Positions 36,675 to 45,877 of a stretch of 64,000 bases of DNA are shown piece by piece. The translations under genes were made by a program, and so were the position numbers. A model generated the notes under the pieces. It saw only the letters and a list, made by a program, of their open reading frames with translations, ran no database searches and had not been told where the DNA came from. The stretch comes from Rufibacter sp. DG15C (lineage in GTDB: Bacteria > Bacteroidota > Bacteroidia > Cytophagales > Hymenobacteraceae), in the NCBI RefSeq assembly GCF_001577755.1, contig NZ_CP010776.1, positions 620,001 through 684,000 of the forward strand, given 5' to 3'. Numbering within the stretch: position 1 is the stretch's first letter; each line of letters starts with the position of its first letter.

Positions 36675-39600
36675 ATGCATTACAAACTTACTATCAGATT
36701 TATTCCAATTTTGCTGTTCGTATGCACTTTTATTGTATGCTTCCCCAATAACCTCCTAGCACAAACAAGTTATAATGCAGCATCTGCACCCAATACATTT
36801 GCATCTCTAGGTAGTCCAGACTCTCACAAAAGACATATTGATAGCTTAATACAACATCTTGATAAATCTAGCATAAATACTGGAATTCTTTATGACAGAA
36901 TATTTCCATTTGCGAATGTTCATAAATTCAATCTAGTACAACCCGATACTAGTAATTACTCATATTTTATTCAGGCATATAGTGAAATATTCAGAGCTGC
37001 CTATGACACTACAAACTTGAAAACTGTATCTGAAATCAGAGATTTATCAACAGATGCTAAGATTCAAAAGAAAGTAGCATTAGGCTTAGCTGCATTTAAA
37101 TTTAATGTAATCGATACCAGTGCAATAGATTTAGGTCTAATTCAGCTAACGAATGGTCTTTATTACGATGTACCAAATAGACCACGTCATCCATATCTGA
37201 CAAGAACAACGTTTATAGCCAGCCCTTTATTAAATAGAATAAATGGGTTAAGAGTAACTTACGAGTTAAATTCAAATTTAATTTTCAACAATACAGACAA
37301 AACCATTACCTATCTAATGATAGATTTTGGTGATGGATTGGGGTTAAAAAGCGTTGGCACAACAAGTTCAACTGTTGTAACTTATTCTCAAAATGGCAGA
37401 AAAACATTAAGATTTGTAGCTTCATTTAGCGACGGTTCAACAAGTACTACATATGGAGTGATAGATATAGGAAGTGATGTGGTAGATAATAGAGATGATA
37501 CATCAGGAGGTGGCATTCCAGCCTGCCCAAACCCAGTAATAAAAGTTTGGAGCGGTAATACTATGCCATCGTTCCCTGGGGGAAGTAATTTAACTTTTAA
37601 AGGCTATGATGAATCTGTGGCTACTGAAGGATATGGAGAGGCCACAGTGTTTTATGCCACTAATGTAGACTGCAGCACAGCTACGGCTATAAAGAAACCA
37701 TTAATTGTAGTAGATGGGTTTGATCCAGATGACCAAGACGATGCGTTTGACATTTATAGAAACAACCTATCTGGAGGCAATTTTGCTAATAATTTAAGAG
37801 GTCAAGGATATGATATTATTATATTAAATTTTCCAAAATATAACATAGCACCGTTAAACAGAAAAAGAGATGGTGGTGCAGATTATATTGAGCGCAATGC
37901 TTTTGTATTAATAAAATTAATACAAAAGATTAATGCCGAAAAACAGGGAAGTGAGCAGCTAGTAATTTTGGGTCCTAGCATGGGTGGTCTAATTAGTAGA
38001 TATGCACTAGCTTACATGGAAAAGAATAATCTCCCTCATAACACTAAGCTTTGGATCTCCTTTGACTCTCCTCATAAAGGAGCTAATATTCCGATGGGTG
38101 ATCAACAGTTTCTGGACTATATCGCAAAGAAGATAGGAGTTGAGGCCGCTAAATACAATAGAGATAAAAAAATTATGTCTCCTGCTGCAAAACAAATGCT
38201 AGTCAACCATTTTACAGGCACCAATCTACCTTCATCAGGAAATACCCTTTATGGCACACCTTCTAGTGCGCCAGGATTTTTCCAGAGATTTTATGATGAT
38301 TTGAATGCGTTGGGCTTTCCTAAAGGCGATCCTAGTCAAGAACACAAATTCCGCAAGGTTGCTTTAGCAAATGGAAGCTTAAACGGGGTATTAGTATATA
38401 ACGCTTGTCAGAAGGGTTTCGATTTCGAAGCAAAAGCCATGCCTGGTAGTTTTTTTAATAATTCTTCAATTACTACTACTATGAGCTTTTCACCAAGTTA
38501 TGGTAATACTTGCAACATTTTCTCAGGAAGAGTTGATTTAGCTTCTGGAAGAACAGTTGATATGATTGCACCAAATAATACAGTTGGTATAGATGTGGCA
38601 CCAGGAGGCACTTATAACACCCAAGGTATAATAGCAGGCCAGGGCGAATTTGACTATGGAGTGGCCAGTGGTGAATTTACTTCACTTGTACCAATCCATA
38701 GCTTTATCAATACCAAAAGCGCATTAGCTTTTTCAGGTACTAATCAAGATTTAGGGGAAGATATTAGTGCTAGGAACTTGACTTGTACAGGAGAAACGCC
38801 ATTTAATAGTTACTTTGGTCCAGTAGGCACTAACACAAAACACGTATCAATTTGGCCTGAAGCAGCTGAATGGCTAAAAAATGAATTGTTTGGGTTACCC
38901 ACAAGACCATTTGCTTATACAACTACTTCTAATGAAACTTGTTCGGGTGCTTCCGTATCAATTATTAACACTCCTCCTTCTGCTTATGTTACATGGACTG
39001 CAAGTAGTAATGTAAACCCAACTTCTGGCATTGGAACAACTGCCAATGTTTCTAGAAATCCTGGTGCTGTTGGCACTGCATGGGTAACATTTGATGTGGC
39101 AGGAACTTGTGAAGGAATTGCTGAAAGAAAATTTACAATTGGCCAACCATCTACTTATTACACAATAACTCCAGAAACTCAAGGTGATCCAAACTCCTCT
39201 TGTTTTACAGTAGGGTATCATAATTTCTTTATCAATCTGAGCGCTGCCGATGCAAACTATACAAATATCAAATGGACTTATAAAAAACTAGGGACTACCA
39301 CTACCACTACAATAAATACTATGAATCCATCTGTAAGGGTTAGATTTGCTAGTACTGGTTCCTACCTAATTACAGTACAAGTTTCTAATGCTTGTGGAGC
39401 AGGTTATATAAGTACAAGAGAGGTGCAAGTAGCCACACAATGTGGCGTATACACCTACACAATGGCTGTCTCTCCGAATCCAACTATTGACAATGTAGAT
39501 GTAATAATTAATAGAGGTCAGTCTACTTCTTTGAAAGCAAAAAATGATAAAAACATGGTAGAATTTTTACTCATAGATGTATATACTAATCAATCAATTA

Positions 39601-39728
39601 AAGAATGGAAACAACCTGCGTTTCTTGATAAGTATAATTTAAATCTAAAGGACGTAAAACCAGGAAACTATATTTTAAAAGTTGTTGAGGATGGAAACCA
39701 AATGAACTCACACATTATTAAAATATAA
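36675..39728 (+). CDS. Secreted alpha/beta-hydrolase (lipase-like) with T9SS sorting domain, probably acquired
   Basis: A 1017-residue extracellular protein with signal peptide MHYKLTIRFIPILLFVCTF... The N-terminal 270 residues are of unknown fold. An alpha/beta-hydrolase domain runs from about 340 to 520: KKPLIVVDGFDPDDQDDAFD, DIIILNFPKYN, and nucleophile Ser435 in LGPSMGGLISRYAL, followed by WISFDSPHKGANIPMG, which resembles lipase/PGAP1-type enzymes. Ig/PKD-like modules follow near 750-920. A type A sorting domain closes it (AVSPNPTIDNVDV, VKPGNYILKVVED). The gene is far more AT-rich than its neighbours, with many TTA, ATA and AGA codons, and lies beside a tRNA and a tRNA remnant. The substrate is unknown. 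Confidence 0.8.
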   Translation: MHYKLTIRFIPILLFVCTFIVCFPNNLLAQTSYNAASAPNTFASLGSPDSHKRHIDSLIQHLDKSSINTGILYDRIFPFANVHKFNLVQPDTSNYSYFIQAYSEIFRAAYDTTNLKTVSEIRDLSTDAKIQKKVALGLAAFKFNVIDTSAIDLGLIQLTNGLYYDVPNRPRHPYLTRTTFIASPLLNRINGLRVTYELNSNLIFNNTDKTITYLMIDFGDGLGLKSVGTTSSTVVTYSQNGRKTLRFVASFSDGSTSTTYGVIDIGSDVVDNRDDTSGGGIPACPNPVIKVWSGNTMPSFPGGSNLTFKGYDESVATEGYGEATVFYATNVDCSTATAIKKPLIVVDGFDPDDQDDAFDIYRNNLSGGNFANNLRGQGYDIIILNFPKYNIAPLNRKRDGGADYIERNAFVLIKLIQKINAEKQGSEQLVILGPSMGGLISRYALAYMEKNNLPHNTKLWISFDSPHKGANIPMGDQQFLDYIAKKIGVEAAKYNRDKKIMSPAAKQMLVNHFTGTNLPSSGNTLYGTPSSAPGFFQRFYDDLNALGFPKGDPSQEHKFRKVALANGSLNGVLVYNACQKGFDFEAKAMPGSFFNNSSITTTMSFSPSYGNTCNIFSGRVDLASGRTVDMIAPNNTVGIDVAPGGTYNTQGIIAGQGEFDYGVASGEFTSLVPIHSFINTKSALAFSGTNQDLGEDISARNLTCTGETPFNSYFGPVGTNTKHVSIWPEAAEWLKNELFGLPTRPFAYTTTSNETCSGASVSIINTPPSAYVTWTASSNVNPTSGIGTTANVSRNPGAVGTAWVTFDVAGTCEGIAERKFTIGQPSTYYTITPETQGDPNSSCFTVGYHNFFINLSAADANYTNIKWTYKKLGTTTTTTINTMNPSVRVRFASTGSYLITVQVSNACGAGYISTREVQVATQCGVYTYTMAVSPNPTIDNVDVIINRGQSTSLKAKNDKNMVEFLLIDVYTNQSIKEWKQPAFLDKYNLNLKDVKPGNYILKVVEDGNQMNSHIIKI

Positions 39729-39751
39729 TAATACCTATTCGAATAAAATCA

Positions 39752-39793
39752 AAAAAAGAAAGACCACTGTAAATACAGTGGTCTTTCTTTTTT
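39752..39793. terminator. Bidirectional terminator between the lipase-like gene and cysK
   Basis: AAAAAAGAAAGACCACTGT pairs with ACAGTGGTCTTTCTTTTTT, a 19-bp perfect stem with A and T tracts on either side, so it can end transcription from both convergent genes. Confidence 0.92.
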
Positions 39794-39810
39794 ATATAAT
39801 AGCTATCTCC

Positions 39811-40725
39811 CTACACAAACAATCCTTCCACTGACAAATAACGCTCACCGGTGTCATAGCAGAAGGTGAGGATACGCGCACCGTTCTCTACCTCCCCTAT
39901 TTTCTGGGCCACGGCTGCCAAGGAACCACCCGATGAAACCCCAATGAAAATACCCTCCTGCTGGGCGGCTCTTCTAGCATAGTCAAACGCTTCTTGCGGG
40001 CTTACTTGAATGATGCCATCTAATAACGACATGTCCATGATTTTAGGAATGAACCCCGCGCCCACGCCTTGGATGGGGTGAGGCCCCGGTTCGCCACCGC
40101 TTAGAACAGGAGACAATGTGGGTTCTACTGCAAACACCTTTAGGTTGGGGAATTTCTCTTTGAGCACGCGGCCCACGCCAGTGATGTGGCCGCCCGTCCC
40201 CACACCGGTAATCAGGTAATCCAAACCCTCCGGAAAGTCTGCCAGCACTTCCTGAGCGGTAGTGTTAATATGGATTTGGGTATTCGCCTCGTTCTCAAAC
40301 TGCATGGGAATCCAGGCGTTGCCGTTTTGTTGGGCCAGTTCATTAGCTTTCTCAATGGCGCCGCGCATGCCCTTCTCCCGCGGGGTAAGTTCCAACTGGG
40401 CCCCGTAGGCGGTCATCAGGCGACGACGTTCAATAGACATAGATTCTGGCATGACCAAAGTGAGCGAATACCCCTTCACGGCGGCTACCATGGCCAAGCC
40501 CACGCCGGTGTTGCCTGAGGTTGGTTCTATGATGCGGGTTCCTTCTTTCAAAAGACCTCGCTTTTCTGCGTCCTCCACCATGGAGAGGGCAATGCGGTCT
40601 TTGATGCTTCCGCCGGGATTAGCACGTTCCAGCTTCATCCAGACATTAGCCTCCGGGCCAAACAAGCGGTTAATTTTAACGGTGGGCGTGTTGCCTATGG
40701 TTTGCAGAATATTGTCGGTTCTCAT
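39811..40725 (-). CDS. cysK: Cysteine synthase (O-acetylserine sulfhydrylase)
   Basis: A 304-residue PLP enzyme making cysteine from O-acetylserine and sulfide. Lys42 in NPGGSIKDR is the Schiff-base lysine, [12 protein letters not shown] binds the substrate carboxylate, [13 protein letters not shown] binds the PLP phosphate, and [10 protein letters not shown] completes the site. The length is that of CysK/CysM (about 300). It lies 86 nt downstream of cysE on the same strand, so both steps from serine to cysteine are in one operon. CysK or CysM class cannot be settled by eye. Confidence 0.93.
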   Translation of the reverse strand: MRTDNILQTIGNTPTVKINRLFGPEANVWMKLERANPGGSIKDRIALSMVEDAEKRGLLKEGTRIIEPTSGNTGVGLAMVAAVKGYSLTLVMPESMSIERRRLMTAYGAQLELTPREKGMRGAIEKANELAQQNGNAWIPMQFENEANTQIHINTTAQEVLADFPEGLDYLITGVGTGGHITGVGRVLKEKFPNLKVFAVEPTLSPVLSGGEPGPHPIQGVGAGFIPKIMDMSLLDGIIQVSPQEAFDYARRAAQQEGIFIGVSSGGSLAAVAQKIGEVENGARILTFCYDTGERYLSVEGLFV

Positions 40726-40811
40726 AAAAGGCGATAAGGAATTGGAAGGACTACTGATGAAAAGCGTTTAGCGAAGTAGCCAGATGTTTATGCTTCAGGG
40801 GCAATCAAACG

Positions 40812-41645
40812 CTAAATAGAGAAGTCCAGGACGCCTTCAGGCTCTTCGGTACGGCTCACCTTGATCTGAGCGCGATGGTAGAGTCTGGAGTACGGCCCTA
40901 CGCTCTCAGTCAGCCATACGTTACCGCCAATGATACTGTGCGTGCCAATGACCGTGGCCCCACCTAATATGGTGGCACCAGCGTAAATGACCACGTGGTC
41001 CTCAATGGTAGGGTGCCGTTTGATATCCTGCATGTGTTTGGCTACGCTCAAGGCTCCCAGCGTCACGCCTTGGTAGAGCTTCACAAAACTGCCAATCTCC
41101 GTGGTTTCCCCTATCACTACCCCGGTGCCGTGGTCAATGCAGAAAGGTACTCCAATACGAGCCCCGGGATGAATATCAATTCCGGTTTTGCCATGGGCGT
41201 ACTCAGTTAGAATTCTGGGCAGAATAGGGACGCCTTCTTGGTGCAGGAAATGGGCCATGCGGTATACGGCAATGGCCACAAACCCAGGGTAGGTGCGCAT
41301 TACTTCCTCAATATGCCGGGCGGCCGGGTCCTGCTCCTGAATAAACTGGGCATCTTCCACAATCTGGTCATAGAGACGCGGCAACTGCTGGATAAAACGC
41401 TGGGCCGTCTCTGCCGCCGAAAATTCTCCTAGGTGCTGCACCCCTTCCAACAGGCGCACCAATTCCTTTTCCAGGAAATGGGCCTCCTGTCGCAGCGCGT
41501 GCTCCGTTTTGTAAGGAGGTTCGGCTAGCGGCGGAAACAGCATTTGCATAAGCCGTTCCAGAAACTGGCAAAGCAATGCAGTGGGTATGCGCAGCTGGTT
41601 CTGTTGGTGCAAGCTCCAAAGTCTATGTAAAAACACCTCTTCCAT
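40812..41645 (-). CDS. cysE: Serine O-acetyltransferase
   Basis: A 277-residue enzyme acetylating serine from acetyl-CoA. The N-terminal helical part (FLHRLWSLHQQNQLRI, YPGFVAIAVYRMAHFLH) matches the SAT N-domain. The C-terminal left-handed beta-helix has the hexapeptide motif region DIHPGARIGVPFCIDHGTG, GETTEIGSFVKLYQGVTLGA and HPTIEDHVVIYAGATILGG. The active-site pair is His in IDHGTG and Asp in GIDIHPG. ATG 41645 (MEEVFLHRL) is preferred; the frame runs up to 41702. First gene of cysE-cysK. Confidence 0.92.
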   Translation of the reverse strand: MEEVFLHRLWSLHQQNQLRIPTALLCQFLERLMQMLFPPLAEPPYKTEHALRQEAHFLEKELVRLLEGVQHLGEFSAAETAQRFIQQLPRLYDQIVEDAQFIQEQDPAARHIEEVMRTYPGFVAIAVYRMAHFLHQEGVPILPRILTEYAHGKTGIDIHPGARIGVPFCIDHGTGVVIGETTEIGSFVKLYQGVTLGALSVAKHMQDIKRHPTIEDHVVIYAGATILGGATVIGTHSIIGGNVWLTESVGPYSRLYHRAQIKVSRTEEPEGVLDFSI

Positions 41646-41738
41646 AATAGTATTAATACGTTTAAATCTAGATTGCGCTAACATTTTTAGGCCAGAAAAC
41701 ATAGCAATAGGTTTCCTTTAGGCTACTGCCCAAAAGCT

Positions 41739-41776
41739 CGTTTTTGGCTTATTTCCTAGAAAAGAGGCCAAAAACG
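41739..41776 (+). repeat. Dispersed palindromic element, copy 10
   Basis: CGTTTTTGGC, centre TTATTTCCTAGAAAAGA and GGCCAAAAACG. It lies in the divergent gap between cysE and the ABC transporter and is the first copy after a gap of about 16 kb. Confidence 0.82.
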
Positions 41777-41934
41777 ACATTCATCCTTAAAGTCAATTAT
41801 TAGAAGCTGAAGAGGTTATTATGTGCTAGTGGGCATGCTACCCCAAACAGGATTTTATAAGAATGTTCCTGAACGGCAAGGCTGATAATTTCAGATTCGC
41901 GTAGGTAAACACTTTAGCGTACCTTCACTTACCT

Positions 41935-43794
41935 ATGGCATTCTGGTCCAATCTATTTAAAAGCAGGAGGGTTTCTACCAACGGCAAGCCGCCGCTGTCT
42001 GTGCAGCAGCGCGTGAGCGCCCTCAAACACCTGCCTCCGTTCCTGAAACTGGTGTGGCAGACCAATCCGCGGATGGCCTTCCTGAACGTGGTGCTACGCC
42101 TACTCAAAGCGGCGGTGCCTCTGGCCATGCTGTATGTGGGCCAATTGATCATTGACGAGGTAATCCGGCTTACCCAAGTTACCGGTGAGCCTGAACTACG
42201 CTACCTCCTTACGCTGGTCGCCATTGAATTTGGCTTGGCCGTTGTCTCAGACACACTCAACAGGGGCATTGCCTTGATTGACGGGCTGCTGGGGGATTTG
42301 TTCGCGAACCAGTCTTCCATCAGGCTCATGGAGCACGCCGCCGAATTGGACCTGGACCAGTTTGAGGACTCTACCTTCTATGACAAGCTGGAGCGCGCCC
42401 GCCGACAGACCTTGAGTCGCACCATACTCATGAGCCAGGTCCTGGGCCAGTTGCAGGACTTGGTGACCATGCTGTTCCTGGCCGTAGGCCTGGTCTCGTT
42501 TAACCCATGGCTCTTGCTGTTGCTTTTGATTGCGGTCTTACCGGCCTTCCTGGGCGAGTCTCATTTTAACGAGCGTAGTTACTCCCTGGTGCACGGCTGG
42601 ACGCCAGAGCGCCGCGAACTGGACTATTTGCGCCAGACCGGCGCTAGTGATGACACGGCCAAGGAGGTAAAGATTTTCGGGCTGTCAGATTTTCTGGTGA
42701 CCCGTTTTAGAGACCTTTCTTCTAAATTCTATCTGGACAACAAGAAGCTGGCTACGCGCCGGGCGGCCTGGGGGAGTTTCTTCGCGGCCCTGGGCAGCGC
42801 GGGCTATTATGGTGCCTACGTGTACATTATTCTGCAGACGGTGCAGGGCCAAGTGACTATTGGTCAGCTCACGTTCCTTGCCGGTTCCTTTATGCGCATG
42901 CGCAGCCTGCTGGAAGCCATCCTGAACCGCTTTACCAGCGTGGCTGAAGGTGCCTTGTACCTCCAGGACTTCTTCGATTTCTTCGAGCTACAGCCCCGCA
43001 TCCATCGCAAGCCCAATGCCCCCGCCTTCCCGCATCCTATCCAACACGGCTTTACGTTTGAGAACGTGGGTTTCCAGTACCACAACTCAGAGCGCTGGGC
43101 CATCCGGAACCTCAATTTCACCTTGCGCGCCGGCGAGAAACTGGCTCTTGTAGGTGAGAACGGAGCTGGCAAAACCACTCTGGTTAAACTGCTTTCCCGC
43201 TTGTACGACCCCACCGAGGGACGCATCCTGCTAGACGGCATTGACTTGCGCGAGTACGACCCCGCCGATTTGCGCCGTGAGATTGGCGTCATTTTCCAGG
43301 ACTTTGTGCGTTTCCAGATGAGTGCCGGCACCAACATTGCCATTGGCCGCATTGAAGAGAAAAGCAACCAGCCGCGTATAGAATCCTCGGCGCACCAGAG
43401 CTTGGCCGACACCGTCATCGCCAAGCTCCCCGAAGGCTATGACCAGGTCATCGGCCGCCGGTTCAACAAAGGCGTGGATTTGTCGGGCGGAGAATGGCAG
43501 AAGATAGCCCTGGGACGTGCCTACATGCGGGATGCGCAGTTATTGATTCTGGACGAGCCTACCGCCGCCCTGGACGCCCGCGCCGAGCACGAGGTGTTCC
43601 AGCGCTTCGCCGAACTCACCAAAGGCAAAACCGCCGTCCTCATCTCCCACCGCTTCTCCACCGTCCGCATGGCCGACCGGATTCTGGTCATTGAAAATGG
43701 CCAGTTCGTAGAGATGGGCTCCCATGAAGAGCTCCTCGCCAAAGGTGAACGCTACGCAGAACTATTCAGACTTCAGGCGAAGGGATACTTGTAA
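41935..43794 (+). CDS. ABC exporter, fused permease and ATPase (MsbA-like)
   Basis: A 619-residue half-transporter that would work as a dimer in the inner membrane. The N-terminal transmembrane domain (about 60-340) includes the hydrophobic segments LLKAAVPLAMLYVGQLI, LVTMLFLAVGLVSF and YYGAYVYIILQTV. The ATPase domain has Walker A GENGAGKTT (about 407-415), a Q-loop (GVIFQDFVRF), signature LSGGEWQKIALGRA, Walker B LLILDEPTAALD and the switch His in LISHRFSTVR. It resembles MsbA-type lipid/drug exporters; the cargo cannot be told. It is single, between palindromic copies 10 and 11. Confidence 0.9.
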   Translation: MAFWSNLFKSRRVSTNGKPPLSVQQRVSALKHLPPFLKLVWQTNPRMAFLNVVLRLLKAAVPLAMLYVGQLIIDEVIRLTQVTGEPELRYLLTLVAIEFGLAVVSDTLNRGIALIDGLLGDLFANQSSIRLMEHAAELDLDQFEDSTFYDKLERARRQTLSRTILMSQVLGQLQDLVTMLFLAVGLVSFNPWLLLLLLIAVLPAFLGESHFNERSYSLVHGWTPERRELDYLRQTGASDDTAKEVKIFGLSDFLVTRFRDLSSKFYLDNKKLATRRAAWGSFFAALGSAGYYGAYVYIILQTVQGQVTIGQLTFLAGSFMRMRSLLEAILNRFTSVAEGALYLQDFFDFFELQPRIHRKPNAPAFPHPIQHGFTFENVGFQYHNSERWAIRNLNFTLRAGEKLALVGENGAGKTTLVKLLSRLYDPTEGRILLDGIDLREYDPADLRREIGVIFQDFVRFQMSAGTNIAIGRIEEKSNQPRIESSAHQSLADTVIAKLPEGYDQVIGRRFNKGVDLSGGEWQKIALGRAYMRDAQLLILDEPTAALDARAEHEVFQRFAELTKGKTAVLISHRFSTVRMADRILVIENGQFVEMGSHEELLAKGERYAELFRLQAKGYL

Positions 43795-43800
43795 ATAGTC

Positions 43801-43853
43801 GCGAGTTATGAGTTTTGAGTCTCGAGTCAAGATTCATAACTAATGGTTCATAG
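43801..43853. repeat. GAGTC-rich word repeat, member 1
   Basis: Just after the ABC transporter, overlapping words GAGTTATGAG, TTTTGAGTCTCGAGTC and GATTCATAACT form an imperfect palindrome centred on CTCGAG. The same vocabulary occurs at 48912-48953 and 60722-60801. Confidence 0.6.
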
Positions 43854-43891
43854 TACATAAGAACGTTTCACTTCTATGAGCCTTTGCCAAC

Positions 43892-43980
43892 CGCAGATTC
43901 TCCCCTTGAGGGGAGCATAGAGGAGTGTTTATATCAATAGAAGAAGCAATGCACAAGAGACAAGGTAGTGCTTGGTCTCT
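43892..43980 (+). repeat. GGGGAG hairpin element, copy 1 (two-hairpin form)
   Basis: The core at 43892-43931 (CGCAGATTCTCCCCTTGAGG, then GGAGCATAGAGGAGTG) forms the stem CTCCCC/GGGGAG. After about 25 nt a second hairpin at 43956-43980, AGAGACAAGG...CTTGGTCTCT, follows. The same pair of hairpins is found at 58919-59021. The core alone is inverted at 45344-45385. Confidence 0.7.
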
Positions 43981-43989
43981 ACATCAATT

Positions 43990-44029
43990 CCTTTTTTAGC
44001 CTAATTTTCAGAAAACAAGACAAAAACGG
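43990..44029 (+). repeat. Dispersed palindromic element, copy 11
   Basis: CCTTTTTTAGCC, centre TAATTTTCAGAAAACA and AGACAAAAACGG. It ends 2 nt before the stop codon of the minus-strand MFS gene and so forms that transcript's 3' end. Confidence 0.75.
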
Positions 44030-44031
44030 CT

Positions 44032-45204
44032 TTACGCTTCTGCCCGCTTCGGGAATTTGCCTAGCATCACATACAAAAACGCTACGCTACATAGACCCGC
44101 CGCCACTTGAAAAACTAAGGGCAAGCGGTCCAAGTGGTTCCCGAAAATCCAGCCGGCGGCTAGGGCACCAATGCCAATGCCAGCTTCCAAGGCAATGTAG
44201 ATAGTGGCCATGGCGCGTCCGCGGTGAGCCGGGTCGCTGAGGTCAATGGCCCAGGCGTAAAGTGTAGGGGAATTCATGCCCGTCCCAATGCCATAGACCA
44301 CAGCCCCTGCCAGAAACCAAGTCTTGTCGGTGGCCAGGCTGATGGTGAGCATGGAGAGAGCCATGACTAATGTGGAGATGCGCAACAGGGTCACGCGACC
44401 GTATTTGTCTGAGGCGCGGCCAGCCATGAACCGGATGCCAATGGAAGATAATGTATAGAAAGTAAAGAATAGTCCTTTGTTGGCAATGCCAAGAGAACTA
44501 CTAAAATCTGGCACCACTGTGAGCACGGCGCCGTAGCAAAAGAGCGTCAGGAACATGACTATAAACGGCGGCATCACCTTGGGCTCCAGAATCTCGTGCT
44601 TCTTGATGCGCAACAAACCCATAGAGAATTTCTGTGGATTGGGTAAGGTCTCCTTCAGGCCAGATAGGACGAGGATAGACAGCAAGGCCATCCCGGAGGA
44701 ACAGTAAAACAGTGCATTCAAGGAGAAATAGCGGCTGAACTCGCCGCCAATTGCAGGTCCAGCGGCTAAGCCTAAGCTACCCGCCAAGCCAAACATACCT
44801 AGGGCCGCGCCGCGCTTCTCCAATGGCACCGTGTCCGCGACGTAGGCAGATTCGCCGGTGGGCGTGAAGCCGGTAGAGAAGCCATGGATGAGGCGCAAGA
44901 GCATGAACGCGGCCACCGTGGCGACCAAGGGATACAAAAATCCGCAGAGCACGCAGACCGCCACTCCAAAGTACATGACCGGAAGGCGCCCAATGGTATC
45001 GGCGAGTTTGCCGCTGAAAGGTCGGGACAAACCAGCTGTGAGCGTGAACAAGCCAATGATGAAGCCCTTGTATTCGCCGCCGCCCAGGCTGGTGAGGTAG
45101 TTGGGTAGTTCTGGGATAATCATGTTGAAACTGGCCGAGAACAGAAACGAGCTCAGGCACAGCATCCAGAATTGACGGTTGTAGACGTTGGGGGCGACAG
45201 ACAT
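44032..45204 (-). CDS. MFS transporter
   Basis: A 390-residue major facilitator protein with about 12 membrane helices. The start is MSVAPNVYNRQFWML. The family motif A-like loop between helices 2 and 3 is GLSRPFSGKLADTIGRLPVM; the repeat of this loop in the second half is GIRFMAGRASDKYGRVTLL. Motif C-like GLAGSLGLAAGPAIGG suggests an antiporter/drug-efflux type. ATG 45204 is used; the frame continues to 45225. The substrate is unknown. The gene is bracketed by copies 11 and 12 of the dispersed palindrome. Confidence 0.88.
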   Translation of the reverse strand: MSVAPNVYNRQFWMLCLSSFLFSASFNMIIPELPNYLTSLGGGEYKGFIIGLFTLTAGLSRPFSGKLADTIGRLPVMYFGVAVCVLCGFLYPLVATVAAFMLLRLIHGFSTGFTPTGESAYVADTVPLEKRGAALGMFGLAGSLGLAAGPAIGGEFSRYFSLNALFYCSSGMALLSILVLSGLKETLPNPQKFSMGLLRIKKHEILEPKVMPPFIVMFLTLFCYGAVLTVVPDFSSSLGIANKGLFFTFYTLSSIGIRFMAGRASDKYGRVTLLRISTLVMALSMLTISLATDKTWFLAGAVVYGIGTGMNSPTLYAWAIDLSDPAHRGRAMATIYIALEAGIGIGALAAGWIFGNHLDRLPLVFQVAAGLCSVAFLYVMLGKFPKRAEA

Positions 45205-45261
45205 GGCGAAGGTTATGCGAGGCAAAGGTCAGAAAGATTGGCGGCCGCTCCAATCAAACCA

Positions 45262-45300
45262 CCGTTTTTCACCTGTTTTCCAGAAAAGAGGCCAAAAACG
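45262..45300 (+). repeat. Dispersed palindromic element, copy 12
   Basis: CCGTTTTTCACC, centre TGTTTTCCAGAAAAGA and GGCCAAAAACG. It lies about 60 nt upstream of the MFS start codon, beginning a gene-free stretch of nearly 600 nt. Confidence 0.8.
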
Positions 45301-45343
45301 ATTCTATTGCTGGTTGTTGGTTGTTGATTGTTTTAACTGCAGG

Positions 45344-45385
45344 TGTAAACACCCCTCTACGCTCCCCTCAAGGGGAGAATCTGCG
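45344..45385 (-). repeat. GGGGAG hairpin element, copy 2 (inverted, core only)
   Basis: The reverse complement reads CGCAGATTCTCCCCTTGAGG then GGAGCGTAGAGGGGTGTTTA, nearly identical to copies 1 and 3. The second hairpin is missing here. Confidence 0.7.
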
Positions 45386-45773
45386 AATAGTAGAAGCCTT
45401 TCCTACCCGCACCCAAGCCAGTCTTTCTGACGAGCGCCTAAGCAGGTTACCCGCTCTGGCCCGAAAGCGGTCTCTATATAAACAGGAAGCTGAAAAAGCT
45501 AGGGCAAGCGCTATGCAAAAGAGGCAAGCTGGTACAGCGCGAGGCGGGAAGACGGGGCCCCGCGGCCGCGAGCGCTTAGCGGTAGAAATGAAATGAAGGG
45601 CATAAGGGCACCGGAAGAAAGAGCCTTCTCAGGCATAGCCAACGGAAGCGCACGGCAAAGAGGGTCACGCAAGTAAATCCGCACATTGGATGGCACAAGG
45701 TAGTGAAGTAGGCGAGGCAGTCTGAGTTGTTGGCAATAACACTAACAACGGCGGAAAGTGAAGAGATTAGGTT
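45386..45773. other. Gene-free, GC-rich, palindrome-rich region
   Basis: Only short overlapping frames without family resemblance occur, so I call no gene. The sequence holds dense short palindromes (GGGGCCCC, GCGGCCGC, GAGCG...CGCTC at 45430-45454) and purine-rich phrases. It could be a structured RNA or a decayed repeat. No known RNA (RNase P, tmRNA, 6S, SRP) was recognised. Confidence 0.4.
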
Positions 45774-45813
45774 CGTTTTTCGGCTAATTCCCAGAAAACA
45801 AGCCAAAAACGGC
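45774..45813 (+). repeat. Dispersed palindromic element, copy 13
   Basis: CGTTTTTCGGC, centre TAATTCCCAGAAAACA and AGCCAAAAACGG. It lies 65 nt before the HEAT/cyclophilin gene. Confidence 0.78.
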
Positions 45814-45877
45814 TTCGGTAGAGAGAACTAATGCATTTCCCGCGGCCTTTCGTATCTTCCGGTATCAAACCAGACCT

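Noticed and set aside
45321-45596. 91-codon frame in the spacer before the cyclophilin gene
   Set aside because: It crosses a hairpin repeat and GC-rich palindromes, has no start signal and no resemblance to a protein family.
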